The notes under the pieces are model-generated. The model made no database searches. It was given only the letters and a program-made list of their open reading frames with translations, and had not been told where the DNA came from. The position numbers and the translations under genes are program-made. From Kumtagia sp963820075 (GTDB taxonomy: Bacteria > Pseudomonadota > Alphaproteobacteria > Rhizobiales > Rhizobiaceae), in contig CAWFYS010000016.1 in the NCBI GenBank assembly GCA_963820075.1, forward strand, positions 110,105 to 174,104: a stretch of 64,000 nucleotides of DNA, given 5' to 3'. Positions 26,249-34,720 of the stretch are shown piece after piece (within the stretch, counting starts at the first letter, position 1; every line of letters starts with the position of its first letter).

Positions 26249-26934
26249 GGCTGACTAATGATTAAATCCGGCCGCCGCTCGGCGGTCAGTTTTTCCGCTT
26301 GAGCGCGCCGCCACGCGGCGATCTTCGCGTGGTTGCCCGAAATCAGCACGTCCGGGATCGCCACGCCCTCGAACTCCCGCGGCCGCGTATAATGCGGGTG
26401 CTCCAGCAGCCCCTTCTCGAAACTTTCATCCTCCCCCGACAGCGCATTGCCCATGACGCCCGGCAGGAGCCGCACGACCGCGTCGAGCAGCGCGATCGCG
26501 GCAGGCTCGCCGCCCGACAGGATGAAGTCGCCGATGGAAACCTCCTCCAGCCCTCTCAAATCGACGACGCGCTGGTCTATCCCCTCGAAGCGTCCGCACA
26601 GGATGACGGCGCCGGGTCCGGCCGCGAGTTCGCGCACGCGCGCCTGGGTCAGCGGCGTGCCGCGCGGGCTCATGAGCAGGCGCGGGCGCGGATCGCCGGG
26701 TGGCGAAACCGCGTCGATCGCGCGGGCCAGCACGTCGGCGCGCATCACCATGCCGGCGCCGCCGCCGGCCGGCGTATCGTCGACGCTTTGGTGCTTGTCG
26801 GTGGCGAAGTCGCGGATCTGCACGGCCTCAAGCGACCAGGCACCCTCGGACAGGCCGCTGCCGGCCAGCGAAAGGCCAAGCGGACCCGGAAACATGTCCG
26901 GATAGAGCGTGAGGACACTGGCGGCAAAGCTCAC
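26230..26934 (-). CDS. trmD: tRNA (guanine-N1)-methyltransferase TrmD
   Basis: A 234-residue SPOUT-class enzyme that methylates G37 N1 of tRNAs with SAM, preventing +1 frameshifting. The trefoil-knot motifs are intact: DDTPAGGGAGMVMR (about 53-66), LMSPRGTPLTQ (about 87-97), ILCGRFEGIDQR (about 110-121) and EVSIGDFILSGGEPAA (about 130-145). Its start overlaps the rimM stop by ATGA, so the two are co-translated. It ends tail-to-tail with the TSUP gene. Confidence 0.96.
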   Translation of the reverse strand: MSFAASVLTLYPDMFPGPLGLSLAGSGLSEGAWSLEAVQIRDFATDKHQSVDDTPAGGGAGMVMRADVLARAIDAVSPPGDPRPRLLMSPRGTPLTQARVRELAAGPGAVILCGRFEGIDQRVVDLRGLEEVSIGDFILSGGEPAAIALLDAVVRLLPGVMGNALSGEDESFEKGLLEHPHYTRPREFEGVAIPDVLISGNHAKIAAWRRAQAEKLTAERRPDLIISQPQPVTK

Positions 26935-27548
26935 CTGTTGCCTCCCGCGCCCTTCGGGCCACGCGGCCGTCGGTCGAAGCCGCCGCTCGACTTGCCCGGC
27001 GCATCATCGGCAAGCGGGCCGGCATCGTCGTCCTTGTCCGACAGCCCGGCCGCCGCTGTATCGATCCGGACGAAGCCGGCCGCCACGTCGACCAGCGGCA
27101 CGGCGGCTTGCGTGAAAGGGATGAGCACGCCTTTCGACCCGCCGAGGGTGATTTCAAGGATATCGCCGCCGCCGTAATTCTGCACGGCGGTCACGTTGCC
27201 TACCATTTCGTTGTTCTCGTCGCGCACCGCCAGCCCGATAAGGTCGGCGTGATAGAACTCGCCGCCTTCCGTGTCGTCGGGCAGCGCCGAGCGGTCAACG
27301 AAAAGCTCGGTGCCTTTGGTCGCCTCGGCTGCGTTGCGGTCGTCGATGCCCTTGAATCGAACCACGGCCACCGTTCCGGCCGGACGAATGTCCAGTATCT
27401 CGAAGGCACGGCCGTCCTTTGCATATAGAGGCCCATAGCGGCCCAGCGCCAGGGGATCGCTTGTAAAGGTCTTGACCCGCAGCTCGCCACGGATGCCATG
27501 CGCCGCGCCGATGACGGCCATGAGGATGGGTTTGTTCCGGTGGGTCAT
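26931..27548 (-). CDS. rimM: Ribosome maturation factor RimM
   Basis: A 205-residue 16S rRNA processing factor that helps S19 assembly in the 30S head. The N-terminal RimM domain (ILMAVIGAAHGIRGELRVKTFTSDP, VAVVRFKGIDDRNAAEATKGTELFVDR) is followed by the PRC-barrel domain (EFYHADLIGLAV, GNVTAVQNYGGGDILEI, VLIPFTQAAVP). The roughly 40-residue C-terminal tail is disordered (GKSSGGFDRRPRGPKGAGG). The gene for S16 (rpsP), which usually precedes rimM, is not in this window; a short open frame and xerC lie there instead. Confidence 0.95.
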   Translation of the reverse strand: MTHRNKPILMAVIGAAHGIRGELRVKTFTSDPLALGRYGPLYAKDGRAFEILDIRPAGTVAVVRFKGIDDRNAAEATKGTELFVDRSALPDDTEGGEFYHADLIGLAVRDENNEMVGNVTAVQNYGGGDILEITLGGSKGVLIPFTQAAVPLVDVAAGFVRIDTAAAGLSDKDDDAGPLADDAPGKSSGGFDRRPRGPKGAGGNR

Positions 27549-27697
27549 CGGTCAGCTTGCAGCTCGCTCAGCACGGTCCAGTGGCCGGCTATATCATCGA
27601 AGTTCATCGCCGTCACAATCACCCAACCGGCACCTGTAAGGGAAGCGTCGCCCGTCGTCACGACGGCCGCGCCAATGATCCCTGACGGTTTGGACAC
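27545..27697 (-). CDS. Possible small protein overlapping the rimM start (50 aa)
   Basis: On the minus strand a GTG-started frame of 50 codons ends in a TGA that overlaps the rimM ATG as ATGA, a translational-coupling geometry. The product would begin VSKPSGIIGAAVVTTGDAS and include GWVIVTAMNFDDIAGHW. I recognise no family. A ribosome-binding site is not evident, so it could be a chance frame or the tail of a lost gene; rpsP would be expected here and this is not it. Confidence 0.25.
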   Translation of the reverse strand: MSKPSGIIGAAVVTTGDASLTGAGWVIVTAMNFDDIAGHWTVLSELQADR

Positions 27698-27795
27698 GCA
27701 CTATCAAGGGCAGCCGGCGGTCTTCACAAGCGCCATCGCGAGTCTCATCGCCATAGGACGGCTTCGCCAAATCTTAACCCGATGCGCCCAGGCTT

Positions 27796-28749
27796 ATGCC
27801 CATGCCCATAGTCGAAAAATTCCTGATCGCCGCAAAGCCCGATCTTCAGGCCGCCCGCGAAAGCTGGCTGAAGATGCTCGCCAAGGAAAGGCGGCTTTCG
27901 CCGCTCACCGTCGAGGCCTATGAGCGCGACACACGCCAATTCCTGCAATTCCTTACCGGTCATTGCGGCGGCGCGCCAGGCATCGCCGACATCGCCGATC
28001 TTCGGCCGGCCGATCTGCGGGCATATCTGGCCGCCCGCCGCAAGGACGGCGCCGGCGCCCGCACACTCGGGCGCGGTCTGGCCGGCCTGCGCTCGATGCT
28101 GCGCTTCCTCGAGCGCAAGGGCCAGGTGAATGCCGCCGGTGCGGCCGCCCTGCGCGCGCCGAAACAGCCGAAGTCGCTGCCGAAGCCTTTGACGGCGGCC
28201 GATGCGCGGCGCGTCGTCTCCGAGGACGAACAACTCACGGAGGAGCCATGGCTGGCGGCCCGCGACGCCGCTGTCCTGACCTTGCTCTATGGCTCCGGCC
28301 TGCGCATATCCGAGGCGCTCGGGCTGCCGTCGAGCGCGCTTGCCTCGCCGTCCGATAACGTATTGCGCGTCACCGGCAAGGGCGGCAAGACGCGGCTTGT
28401 GCCGGTCCTGCCGGTTGCCTTGCAGGCGGTCGCCGAATACCGGCGGCTTTGCCCCTGCCATCTCGATCCGGAGGCGCCGCTGTTTCGCGGCGCGCGCGGC
28501 GGACCGCTCAACCCCGCGATCCTGCAGCGGGCGATGCGAAGGATGCGCGGCGCCTTGAACCTGCCCGATACGGCGACGCCGCATGCGTTGCGCCATTCTT
28601 TCGCCACCCATCTGCTCGGGCGCGGCGGCGACCTGCGCGTCATCCAGGAACTGCTCGGCCACGCCAGCCTGTCGACGACACAGGTCTATACCGGCGTCGA
28701 GACGGCGCGGCTCCTCGAAATCTACGATTGCGCCCATCCGCGAGCGTGA
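27796..28749 (+). CDS. xerC: Tyrosine recombinase XerC
   Basis: A 317-residue site-specific recombinase that, with XerD, resolves chromosome dimers at dif during division. The N-terminal SAM-like core-binding domain covers about 20-110. The C-terminal catalytic domain has the full active set: R170 (GSGLRISE), K195/K198 (GKGGKTR), H263 and R266 (HALRHSF), H289 (LLGHASL) and the nucleophile Y298 (TTQVYTGV). Its chromosomal housekeeping type and lack of phage neighbours argue against an integrase. It is divergent from rimM-trmD, with a 98-base shared promoter gap. Confidence 0.93.
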   Translation: MPMPIVEKFLIAAKPDLQAARESWLKMLAKERRLSPLTVEAYERDTRQFLQFLTGHCGGAPGIADIADLRPADLRAYLAARRKDGAGARTLGRGLAGLRSMLRFLERKGQVNAAGAAALRAPKQPKSLPKPLTAADARRVVSEDEQLTEEPWLAARDAAVLTLLYGSGLRISEALGLPSSALASPSDNVLRVTGKGGKTRLVPVLPVALQAVAEYRRLCPCHLDPEAPLFRGARGGPLNPAILQRAMRRMRGALNLPDTATPHALRHSFATHLLGRGGDLRVIQELLGHASLSTTQVYTGVETARLLEIYDCAHPRA

Positions 28750-28902
28750 CCGGCGCTACTGTGTTGCGCCAGGCGCTTCTGGCCATGGGCGCAGAGCTTT
28801 GGGGGCGAAGCTCCTGCGGAAGGTGCCCTTGCGGAGGCCGCCCCCCGACCTCTCCGCCAGGCTTTTTCAGGGACTTGTCGATCGTTTGCCGGCATTTCCG
28901 GC

Positions 28903-28944
28903 TAGAGCGGGATGCGTTCGAGTTGAAGCGGGTATCCCGCTCTA
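28903..28944. repeat. Hairpin repeat of the TAGAGCGGGAT type
   Basis: A perfect 11-base inverted repeat, TAGAGCGGGAT / ATCCCGCTCTA, around a 20-base loop, of a kind frequent between Rhizobiales genes. It lies 150 bases after xerC and has no T tract. The rest of the 364-base gap to the TraB gene is mostly the family A repeat at 29005. Confidence 0.65.
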
Positions 28945-29004
28945 GGTATTTGTTTTAGCCGCATTTTTGCGACGCCAAGTGATTCCACTTGGCTGCAAAA
29001 TGCT

Positions 29005-29103
29005 CTAAGCACGTGGCTTCGCCCACGCTTCGTCTGCTTAGTCTTTTGTTTGTAGCATGTTTCTGTGGGAAAACTGTGAGACACTTTTCCGGAACCTGCT
29101 TAG
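29005..29103 (-). repeat. Two-hairpin dispersed repeat (family A), inverted copy
   Basis: The family A element in reverse orientation: CTAAGCACGTGGCTTCGCCCACG at one end and TTTTCCGGAACCTGCTTAG at the other. It ends ten bases before the ATG of the TraB/GumN gene, so it occupies that gene's leader. Confidence 0.82.
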
Positions 29104-29113
29104 TGCTGTCCGC

Positions 29114-30184
29114 ATGAAGCGCGTGATCGCCCTTGCCGACCGCGGCGGCCTGCCGCTTGCGACGCTGATCGGCGCGGTCAATGTGCTGTTTTTCCTGTCC
29201 TTCGTCCTGATCGTCGTGCTGGCCGGCGGACAGGCTCGCGCCGAAGGCATGTCGTGCACGGGCAAGGACATGCTGACGGCGCTGGAAAACAGTGATCCCG
29301 CAAGCTTCGCCAGGATCGCGGCCGAGGCTGCACGCGCCGAGAACGGCCGGGGCCTGCTCTGGAAAGTGGAAAGACAAGGCCGTGCGCCGTCCTATCTTTT
29401 CGGCACCATGCATGTCGCCGACCCGCGCGTCACGGTGCTGCCGCCGCTTGCGCGGGCGGCCTTTGACGCGTCGGGCACGGTCGTGATCGAAACGACGGAC
29501 GTGCTCGATCAGGCGAAAATGCTGGCCGCGATGACGCGCAAGCCGGACCTGATGATGTTCACGGACGGCACCACGCTTGGCTCCCTGATCGCGCCCGATG
29601 AGGTCGCCGGTGTCAACGGGGCGCTGGAGGCGCGCGGCATCTCGCCCTCCAGCGTCTCCAGGATGAAACCATGGATGATCTCGGCGATGATTGCGCTGCC
29701 TGCCTGCGAACTGAAGCGCAAGGCCGATGGGGCAACGGTGCTCGATGTAAAGCTCGGACTGGAAGCCAAGGCGCGGGGCAAGAGGCTCGAGGGGCTGGAG
29801 ACGGCCGAGGAGCAGCTTGAGGCGATGGCTTCGCTGCCGATGAAGTTCCACATTCAAGGGCTGGTCGATACGCTGAAACTGGGCGAGCGCATCGACGATA
29901 TTACCGAAACGATGGTCGTGCTCTACAGGCGCGGCGATACCGGCATGTTCTGGCCGCTGTTTCGCGCCGTGCTGCCCTCCGGCGGTCGCGGCGACCTCTC
30001 TGGATACGCGGCCTTCGAACAGACCATGGTAAGCGCGCGCAACAGGACGATGGCCGCGCGCGCCCTGCAGATTCTCGACGCAGGCAACGCCTTCGTCGCG
30101 GTCGGTGCGCTGCACCTGCCCGGCCCCGAGGGGCTGGTGGCCCTGCTGCGCCAGGCTGGATACACGGTCACCCGCGCCGACTAA
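29114..30184 (+). CDS. TraB/GumN family protein
   Basis: A 356-residue envelope protein of the TraB/PrgY/GumN family. A hydrophobic N-terminal segment (LIGAVNVLFFLSFVLIVVLAGG) acts as a signal or anchor. The two GX2H-type motifs are LFGTMHVADPRV near residue 97 and AVGALHLPGPEGL near 335, consistent with the proposed metal-dependent protease or erythromycin-esterase-like fold. The biochemical role is unsettled. The ATG at 29114 was chosen because upstream frame lies in a repeat. Its TAA stop is itself part of the next family A repeat. Confidence 0.85.
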   Translation: MKRVIALADRGGLPLATLIGAVNVLFFLSFVLIVVLAGGQARAEGMSCTGKDMLTALENSDPASFARIAAEAARAENGRGLLWKVERQGRAPSYLFGTMHVADPRVTVLPPLARAAFDASGTVVIETTDVLDQAKMLAAMTRKPDLMMFTDGTTLGSLIAPDEVAGVNGALEARGISPSSVSRMKPWMISAMIALPACELKRKADGATVLDVKLGLEAKARGKRLEGLETAEEQLEAMASLPMKFHIQGLVDTLKLGERIDDITETMVVLYRRGDTGMFWPLFRAVLPSGGRGDLSGYAAFEQTMVSARNRTMAARALQILDAGNAFVAVGALHLPGPEGLVALLRQAGYTVTRAD

Positions 30185-30284
30185 GCAGACTTGCGTGGCT
30201 TCGCCCACGCTTCGCCTGCTTAGCCTCTTGTTTTGTCGCAGGTTTCTGTCGGAAAACCGTGAGACACTTCCGGAACCTGCTTAG
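30181..30284 (-). repeat. Two-hairpin dispersed repeat (family A), inverted copy
   Basis: An inverted copy that begins over the stop codon of the TraB/GumN gene (CTAAGCAGACTTGCGTGG) and ends with ACACTTCCGGAACCTGCTTAG. With the copy at 29005 it flanks that gene on both sides in the same orientation. Confidence 0.85.
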
Positions 30285-30395
30285 GCAGGTTTGCGCGCGG
30301 CCTCTTGGTCTTTCGTAGGATCACGCAAAGCGTGATTGGACGCCGACCGCGGCTTTGCTAATCTTGTTCGGTTACTAAGGAGAAGGAAAGTTCGG

Positions 30396-30593
30396 ATGAC
30401 GAAGCTGCTCCTTATTGCCGCCGGCCTCGGCCTTGCGGTGTCGAGTGCGCAGGCGTGCGAGTTTCAGCGCACCGCGAAAGCCGACAAGGTAGACAACACT
30501 ACGGTTGCCAGCATTTCGCTTCCTCAAACTGAGCCGGTGGTAATGCCAGAGCCGACCGACGACACGTCGCGGATCGAAAAGACGACCGAGTAG
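30396..30593 (+). CDS. Small secreted hypothetical protein (65 aa)
   Basis: A 65-residue protein with a signal peptide (MTKLLLIAAGLGLAVSSAQA, cleavage before CEFQRT) and a short polar mature part rich in Thr, Val and Glu. A strong AAGGAGAAGG lies upstream. It has one cysteine directly after the leader, but the preceding AQA is a signal-peptidase I site rather than a lipobox. No family is recognised. A small hairpin (ATCACGC/GCGTGAT, 30320-30336) sits in its leader. Confidence 0.7.
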   Translation: MTKLLLIAAGLGLAVSSAQACEFQRTAKADKVDNTTVASISLPQTEPVVMPEPTDDTSRIEKTTE

Positions 30594-30670
30594 TCGGTCG
30601 GAAGGATATCGTCGGATAGCTTCCGGCGGCGCCTTTCGTGTGACCACAATCGCTGTGGCGGGCACAAAGC

Positions 30671-30712
30671 AATGGAGCGCTCCAGCCCTTGACGAGGGCG
30701 CGGCGCTCCATT
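30671..30712. repeat. Inverted repeat between two small genes
   Basis: AATGGAGCGC and GCGCTCCATT, a perfect 10-base inverted repeat around 22 bases, lie 77 bases after the small secreted gene. There is no T tract, so it is either a weak terminator or an mRNA-end structure. Confidence 0.45.
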
Positions 30713-30804
30713 CACGAGTGCTCAGGAATGGCTGCGTCAACACGTCTTGAAACCGAATCCCCCGTCATGCGTTACCCACCATTGAAACCGATGGAGGACC
30801 TACC

Positions 30805-31281
30805 ATGGCCAACCCTCAGCGCGTGCCGGATCCGCGCCTCGACGATCCTTTCACTCAGCCTCCGCCGGCCGGTACCGGCCCGCTGAATGAAAGGCTGACG
30901 AACCCGGACGATACCCGCATCGACAATCGTACCATCGTATCGGAGCGCAGAAGCGGCAGCGGCGTTCTGATCGCGGTCGTGGTGCTCGTTGTCGCCGTCA
31001 TCGCCTACTTCCTCTTCGCGCCGGGCGGCCAGGATACACCGGTGCCGGCCGATCAGCCTGCGGCCACCACGGAGCCGGCGGCGCCTCAGCCAAGTGCCAC
31101 GGCACCGGCGGCGCCCGCACCTGACGCAACTGCTCCGGCCACGCCGGCTCCGGACGCCACTGCTCCGGCCACGACAGCCCCCAATGCCACCGCGCCGGCA
31201 GCACCTGAATCGCCGGCAGCACCTGAATCGTCGACCCCAACCGAACCCGCGCCGACAGCGCCTGCGGCACCGGCTCAGTAA
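30805..31281 (+). CDS. Single-pass membrane protein with Ala/Pro-rich periplasmic tail
   Basis: A 158-residue protein. Residues 1-48 are polar and cytoplasmic (NPDDTRIDNRTIVSERR), and one helix (GVLIAVVVLVVAVIAYFLF, about 53-71) spans the membrane. The remainder is low-complexity Ala/Pro/Thr with imperfect repeats of PAPDATAPAT type. No catalytic domain is present. Such proteins are common hypothetical genes in Mesorhizobium; a cell-wall spacer or scaffold role would be a guess. GGAGG lies upstream of the ATG, and a hairpin follows the stop by 29 bases. Confidence 0.72.
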   Translation: MANPQRVPDPRLDDPFTQPPPAGTGPLNERLTNPDDTRIDNRTIVSERRSGSGVLIAVVVLVVAVIAYFLFAPGGQDTPVPADQPAATTEPAAPQPSATAPAAPAPDATAPATPAPDATAPATTAPNATAPAAPESPAAPESSTPTEPAPTAPAAPAQ

Positions 31282-31309
31282 GTTCGGGGGAATATTGCTG
31301 AGATTGCGA

Positions 31310-31343
31310 GCGGCCCGCTTTCGCGGGCCGCAAAGTCATTTTT
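31310..31343 (+). terminator. Probable terminator hairpin
   Basis: A perfect 8-base-pair stem, GCGGCCCG/CGGGCCGC, with a CTTTCG loop is followed after six bases by CATTTTT. It lies 29 bases downstream of the Ala/Pro-rich membrane-protein gene and suits its transcription end. Confidence 0.6.
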
Positions 31344-31448
31344 GCGATGGCCGGGCAAGCACCTTGCCGATGCTGGCAAATCTTATACCAGGGATGCTGA
31401 AACAAGGTTGTTTGGTGCGATAGAGCGTGCGCTGGCCAAGTCCGCGCT

Positions 31449-31581
31449 GCCCCTCATCTGCCTGCCGGCATCTTCTCCCCGCAAGCGGGGCGAAGGGACG
31501 CTCTCTTCAAGAATTTCGCCAATCGCCTACGTTGCGGAAATGACTGCCTTCGTTGCGGCCGGCCCGGCCGTGCGATGAGGG
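31449..31581. repeat. Dispersed palindromic repeat (family C), copy related to 18211
   Basis: Shares GCCCCTCA, CTGCCTGCCGGCATCTTC, TCCCCGCAAGCGGGGCG and CGCTCTCTTCAAGAATTTCG with the copy at 18211, but its right half is shortened and ends GATGAGGGC. It fills most of the 333-base gap before the lpdA 3' end. Confidence 0.78.
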
Positions 31582-31614
31582 CAACGCAACGGTCAAAGTT
31601 TGGGGCCGCAGGTA

Positions 31615-33021
31615 TCACATATGAATCGGCTTGAAGAAGGTCGCCAGCGCGGCTTCCTTCACCGCTTCCGACATGGTCGGATGGGCGTGGCAGGTGCGGG
31701 CGAGATCCTCGGAGGAGCCGCCGAACTCCATAAGGACAGCGGCCTCATGGATCATTTCGCCGGCGCCGAAGCCGACGATATGGACGCCCAGCACGCGGTC
31801 GCTCGCCTTGTCGGCGAGGATCTTCACAAAGCCCTCGGTGTGGAGCATGGCGCGGGCGCGGCCATTGGCCGTGAACGGGAACTTGCCGACCTTGTAGTCA
31901 ACACCCGCTTTCTTCAATTCCTCCTCGGTCTTGCCGACCGACGCCACCTCGGGTGTGGTATAGACCACGCTGGGGATGACGTCGTAGTTCACGTGACCCT
32001 TCTGCCCGGCGATGATCTCGGCCACCGCCACGCCCTCGTCCTCGGCCTTGTGGGCAAGCATCGGGCCGGCGATCACGTCGCCGATCGCATAGATACCTTC
32101 GACATTGGTCCGCAAATGGCCGTCGGTCTTGACGCGGCCGCGCTCGTCGAGCGCGACGCCGGCCTCGGCTAGGCCAAGCGCGTCGGTAAAAGGCTTGCGG
32201 CCGGTGGCGATCAGCACCGTTTCGGCCTCGATCGTTTCCGCGCCGCCGCCCTTTACCGGCTCGAAGGTGACGCTGGCGCCCTTCCCGGTCTTTTCGACCC
32301 CGGTGACCTTCGATCCCAGCCGGATGTCGATACCCTGCTTGCCCAGGATGCGGGCGAACTGTTTGGCCACCTCGCCGTCCATGCCGCCAAGCACGGTGTC
32401 GAGATATTCAATGACCGTGACCTTCGCACCAAGCCTGCCCCAGACCGAGCCAAGTTCGAGGCCGATGACACCGCCGCCCACCACCACGAGGTGATCAGGC
32501 ACCTTCTCAAGTGCCAGCGCGCCCGTCGACGAGATGATCACCTTCTCGTCGATATCGACCTTGACCCCTGGTATCCCGGCGACATCCGAGCCGGTGGCGA
32601 TCACGATCGCCCTGGTTTCGAGTTCCCGTGTGCCGCCGCCTTCGAGCGCAACGGCAACCTTGCCCGCCGACACGATCCGGCCGGTGCCCTGGATGCCGTC
32701 GATCTTGTTTTTCTTGAACAGGAAGGCCACGCCGTTGACGTTGGAGGCGACCGTGGCGTCCTTGTGCTCCATCATCTTCTTCAGGTTGAGCTTCGGCTTG
32801 CCGACCTCGACGCCCAGCGCCTCCAGTCCGTGGTCCGCCTCGGCGAATATTTCGGTGGCGTGCAGCAGCGCCTTGGAAGGAATGCAGCCGATGTTCAGGC
32901 AGGTGCCGCCATAGGTCGCGCGCGTCTCGACCACGGCGACCTTCAGGCCCAATTGGGCGGCCTTGATGGCGCAGACGTAGCCGCCAGGACCGCTTCCAAT
33001 CACAACGACGTCATAAGCCAT
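31615..33021 (-). CDS. lpdA: Dihydrolipoyl dehydrogenase (E3)
   Basis: A 468-residue FAD flavoprotein that reoxidises dihydrolipoyl groups on 2-oxoacid dehydrogenase complexes with NAD. FAD-binding GSGPGGY is at residues 9-15, the redox disulfide C41/C46 in GGTCLNIGCIPSK, the NAD-binding VVGGGVIGLELG near 180, and the catalytic H447-E452 pair in HAHPTMSE. It lies at the end of the TCA-cycle gene block on this strand, downstream of odhB with several small genes between. It is therefore probably the E3 of the 2-oxoglutarate dehydrogenase complex. Confidence 0.96.
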   Translation of the reverse strand: MAYDVVVIGSGPGGYVCAIKAAQLGLKVAVVETRATYGGTCLNIGCIPSKALLHATEIFAEADHGLEALGVEVGKPKLNLKKMMEHKDATVASNVNGVAFLFKKNKIDGIQGTGRIVSAGKVAVALEGGGTRELETRAIVIATGSDVAGIPGVKVDIDEKVIISSTGALALEKVPDHLVVVGGGVIGLELGSVWGRLGAKVTVIEYLDTVLGGMDGEVAKQFARILGKQGIDIRLGSKVTGVEKTGKGASVTFEPVKGGGAETIEAETVLIATGRKPFTDALGLAEAGVALDERGRVKTDGHLRTNVEGIYAIGDVIAGPMLAHKAEDEGVAVAEIIAGQKGHVNYDVIPSVVYTTPEVASVGKTEEELKKAGVDYKVGKFPFTANGRARAMLHTEGFVKILADKASDRVLGVHIVGFGAGEMIHEAAVLMEFGGSSEDLARTCHAHPTMSEAVKEAALATFFKPIHM

Positions 33022-33045
33022 GAACCTGGTCCTTCCGTCTGGCGG

Positions 33046-33801
33046 TCAGCGGCCGCCGCTAATGTTGAGAATCGCGCCCGTCGTATAGGACGCCTCATCC
33101 GACAAAAGCCAGAGGATCGGGCGAGCCACCTCCTCGGCCATTCCTTCACGTTTCACTGGTATCAACCCACGCATCGCGGCAACGCGCCCCGGCTGCCCGC
33201 CGGACGCATGAATCTCGGTGCCGACGATGCCGGGCCGGACCGCGCCGACGCGGATGCCTTCCTCCGCGACTTCCCGCGCCAATCCGGCCGTGAAAGTGTC
33301 GATCGCCCCCTTCGAAGCGGCGTAGTCCACATATTCCCCCGGTGCGCCGATCCGCGAGGCGATCGAAGAGACGTTGATGATCACGCCGCCCTTGCCGCCA
33401 TGCCTGGTCGACATGCGCTTGACCGCCTCGCGCGCGCACAGAAACGAGCCGATCACGTTGATGCGCATCATGCGTTCAAGGCGCGCCGCGCTCATTTCGT
33501 CGACACGCGCCTTTCGATCGACCACGCCGGCATTGTTGACCAGCGCGTCAAGCGGACCCAGTTCGCGGTCCACGGCCTCGAACATGGCCACGACATCGGC
33601 CTCGCTGCCAATGTCTCCCTTCACGGCGACTGCCTCGCCGCCGGCCTGGCGGATGGCATGCACGACGCCGGCGGCCGACGCCGCGTCGGACACGTAATTC
33701 ACCGCGACCCGGTAGCCGGCCTTCCCCGCCAGCAGGCAGGTCGCCGCGCCGATGCCTCGCCCTCCGCCCGTCACCAGCAGAATTTTTCCTGTCGCACTCA
33801 T
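33046..33801 (-). CDS. Short-chain dehydrogenase/reductase (SDR)
   Basis: A 251-residue classical SDR. The cofactor loop TGGGRGIGAA is at residues 11-20, NNAG at 89-92, and the catalytic S145, Y160 and K164 (VSSIAS, YVDYAASKG) are all present. R15 after TGGG and the lack of an acidic residue at the end of strand two favour NADPH. The substrate is unknown; it resembles sugar or glucose dehydrogenase-type oxidoreductases. The ATG overlaps the stop of the upstream secreted-protein gene by ATGA, and lpdA starts 24 bases downstream, so it is inside a transcription unit. Confidence 0.9.
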   Translation of the reverse strand: MSATGKILLVTGGGRGIGAATCLLAGKAGYRVAVNYVSDAASAAGVVHAIRQAGGEAVAVKGDIGSEADVVAMFEAVDRELGPLDALVNNAGVVDRKARVDEMSAARLERMMRINVIGSFLCAREAVKRMSTRHGGKGGVIINVSSIASRIGAPGEYVDYAASKGAIDTFTAGLAREVAEEGIRVGAVRPGIVGTEIHASGGQPGRVAAMRGLIPVKREGMAEEVARPILWLLSDEASYTTGAILNISGGR

Positions 33802-34295
33802 TCCTGGCAGCCGCTTATCGTGAACACATCCGCCGGAACCTTGTCGAAGCCCTGCGCGCCATAGGCCGGCGAGAAGCGCAGGGCGCGCGCCAGATCCGCA
33901 AGGATCAGCGTCTTCGGCGCCGGCGCGCCCTCGGCGGGCAGCAGGCCGATACCGCCGGCATCATCCGACGCGTAGATGACGCCTTGCCAGAGCGTGCAAT
34001 CGTCCAGTTCCTGGCCGGTCGCGTCGCCCTGCGGGCAGCGATGGCCGAGCATGCCGATGGGGCGGCCCACGCCGTCGCTCACGATGCCGTCGAGAACGAT
34101 CCGGTCATTCACCAGGCGGAACGTGTTGGTGATCGCGGCACTTTGGCCGGCCGGGCGAAAGTCGAGGGAAGCGACGCCATCGCGGTCGCTATATACGGCA
34201 AGCTCGATCGGACACGCGGCGAGCGCCGGCGAGCCACTGAGCCAGACGGCGACCATCGCCGCGACGCACGGAAGGAAAGCTCCGCCGCGTTTCAT
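33798..34295 (-). CDS. Secreted hypothetical protein
   Basis: A 165-residue exported protein: signal peptide MKRGGAFLPCVAAMVAVWLSG ending ALA, then a mature domain with cysteines in AACPIEL, GHRCPQG, LDDCTLWQ and the C-terminal SGCQE that could form two disulfides. No named family is recognised. The ATG at 34295 was chosen over an open upstream frame because it gives a proper leader and the ATGA overlap with the VOC gene. It is also coupled by ATGA to the following SDR gene, so VOC, this gene and the SDR form a tight cluster. Confidence 0.75.
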   Translation of the reverse strand: MKRGGAFLPCVAAMVAVWLSGSPALAACPIELAVYSDRDGVASLDFRPAGQSAAITNTFRLVNDRIVLDGIVSDGVGRPIGMLGHRCPQGDATGQELDDCTLWQGVIYASDDAGGIGLLPAEGAPAPKTLILADLARALRFSPAYGAQGFDKVPADVFTISGCQE

Positions 34296-34720
34296 CCGGC
34301 CTTCGCCAGCGGCGCGTTGAATGCCCAGACATGACCGAACGGATCGCGGATCTTGGCGTAGCGGGCGCCCCAGAACTGGTCGGCGACGGGGAGTGTGATT
34401 TCCGCTCCGGCGGCGGAGGCGCGCTTGACGATGCGGTCGACGTCGATCGGCCAGGAAAGGTTGACGTTGATTGTCATTGTGGCGCCGCCACGCGTTTGCG
34501 GCGACAGCACGTCTGGAGAAATCTCCGCAAACTCGTCGTGCAGCATCACTTCCGATCCGAACATCGAGAGATTGGCATGCTGCACCCGCTCGCCATCCTC
34601 CGCCATCTGCTCGTAAGTCTCGACCGCCCCGAAAGCCCTTTCGTACCAGGCGATGGCTTCGCGGCCGCGCTTCACGCACAGATGGACCTGGATAGGCGGT
34701 ATGTCCTGTTCGAAAGCCAT
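34292..34720 (-). CDS. VOC family (glyoxalase/PhnB-like) protein
   Basis: A 142-residue vicinal-oxygen-chelate fold protein. The first beta-alpha-beta-beta-beta unit is IPPIQVHLCVKRGREAIAWYERAF with MFGSEVMLHDE, and the second ends in ITLPVADQFWGARYAKIRDPFGHVWAFN. The PhnB-like ending DPFGHVWAF is typical of family members that bind small substrates or resistance compounds with a metal; the activity is not predictable. The ATG at 34720 matches the family start. It overlaps the downstream secreted-protein gene by ATGA. Confidence 0.85.
   Translation of the reverse strand: MAFEQDIPPIQVHLCVKRGREAIAWYERAFGAVETYEQMAEDGERVQHANLSMFGSEVMLHDEFAEISPDVLSPQTRGGATMTINVNLSWPIDVDRIVKRASAAGAEITLPVADQFWGARYAKIRDPFGHVWAFNAPLAKAG

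Noticed and set aside
27796..28749. Phage or island integrase
   Set aside because: The tyrosine recombinase has XerC-type sequence and sits among housekeeping genes, with no attachment-site repeats or phage genes nearby.
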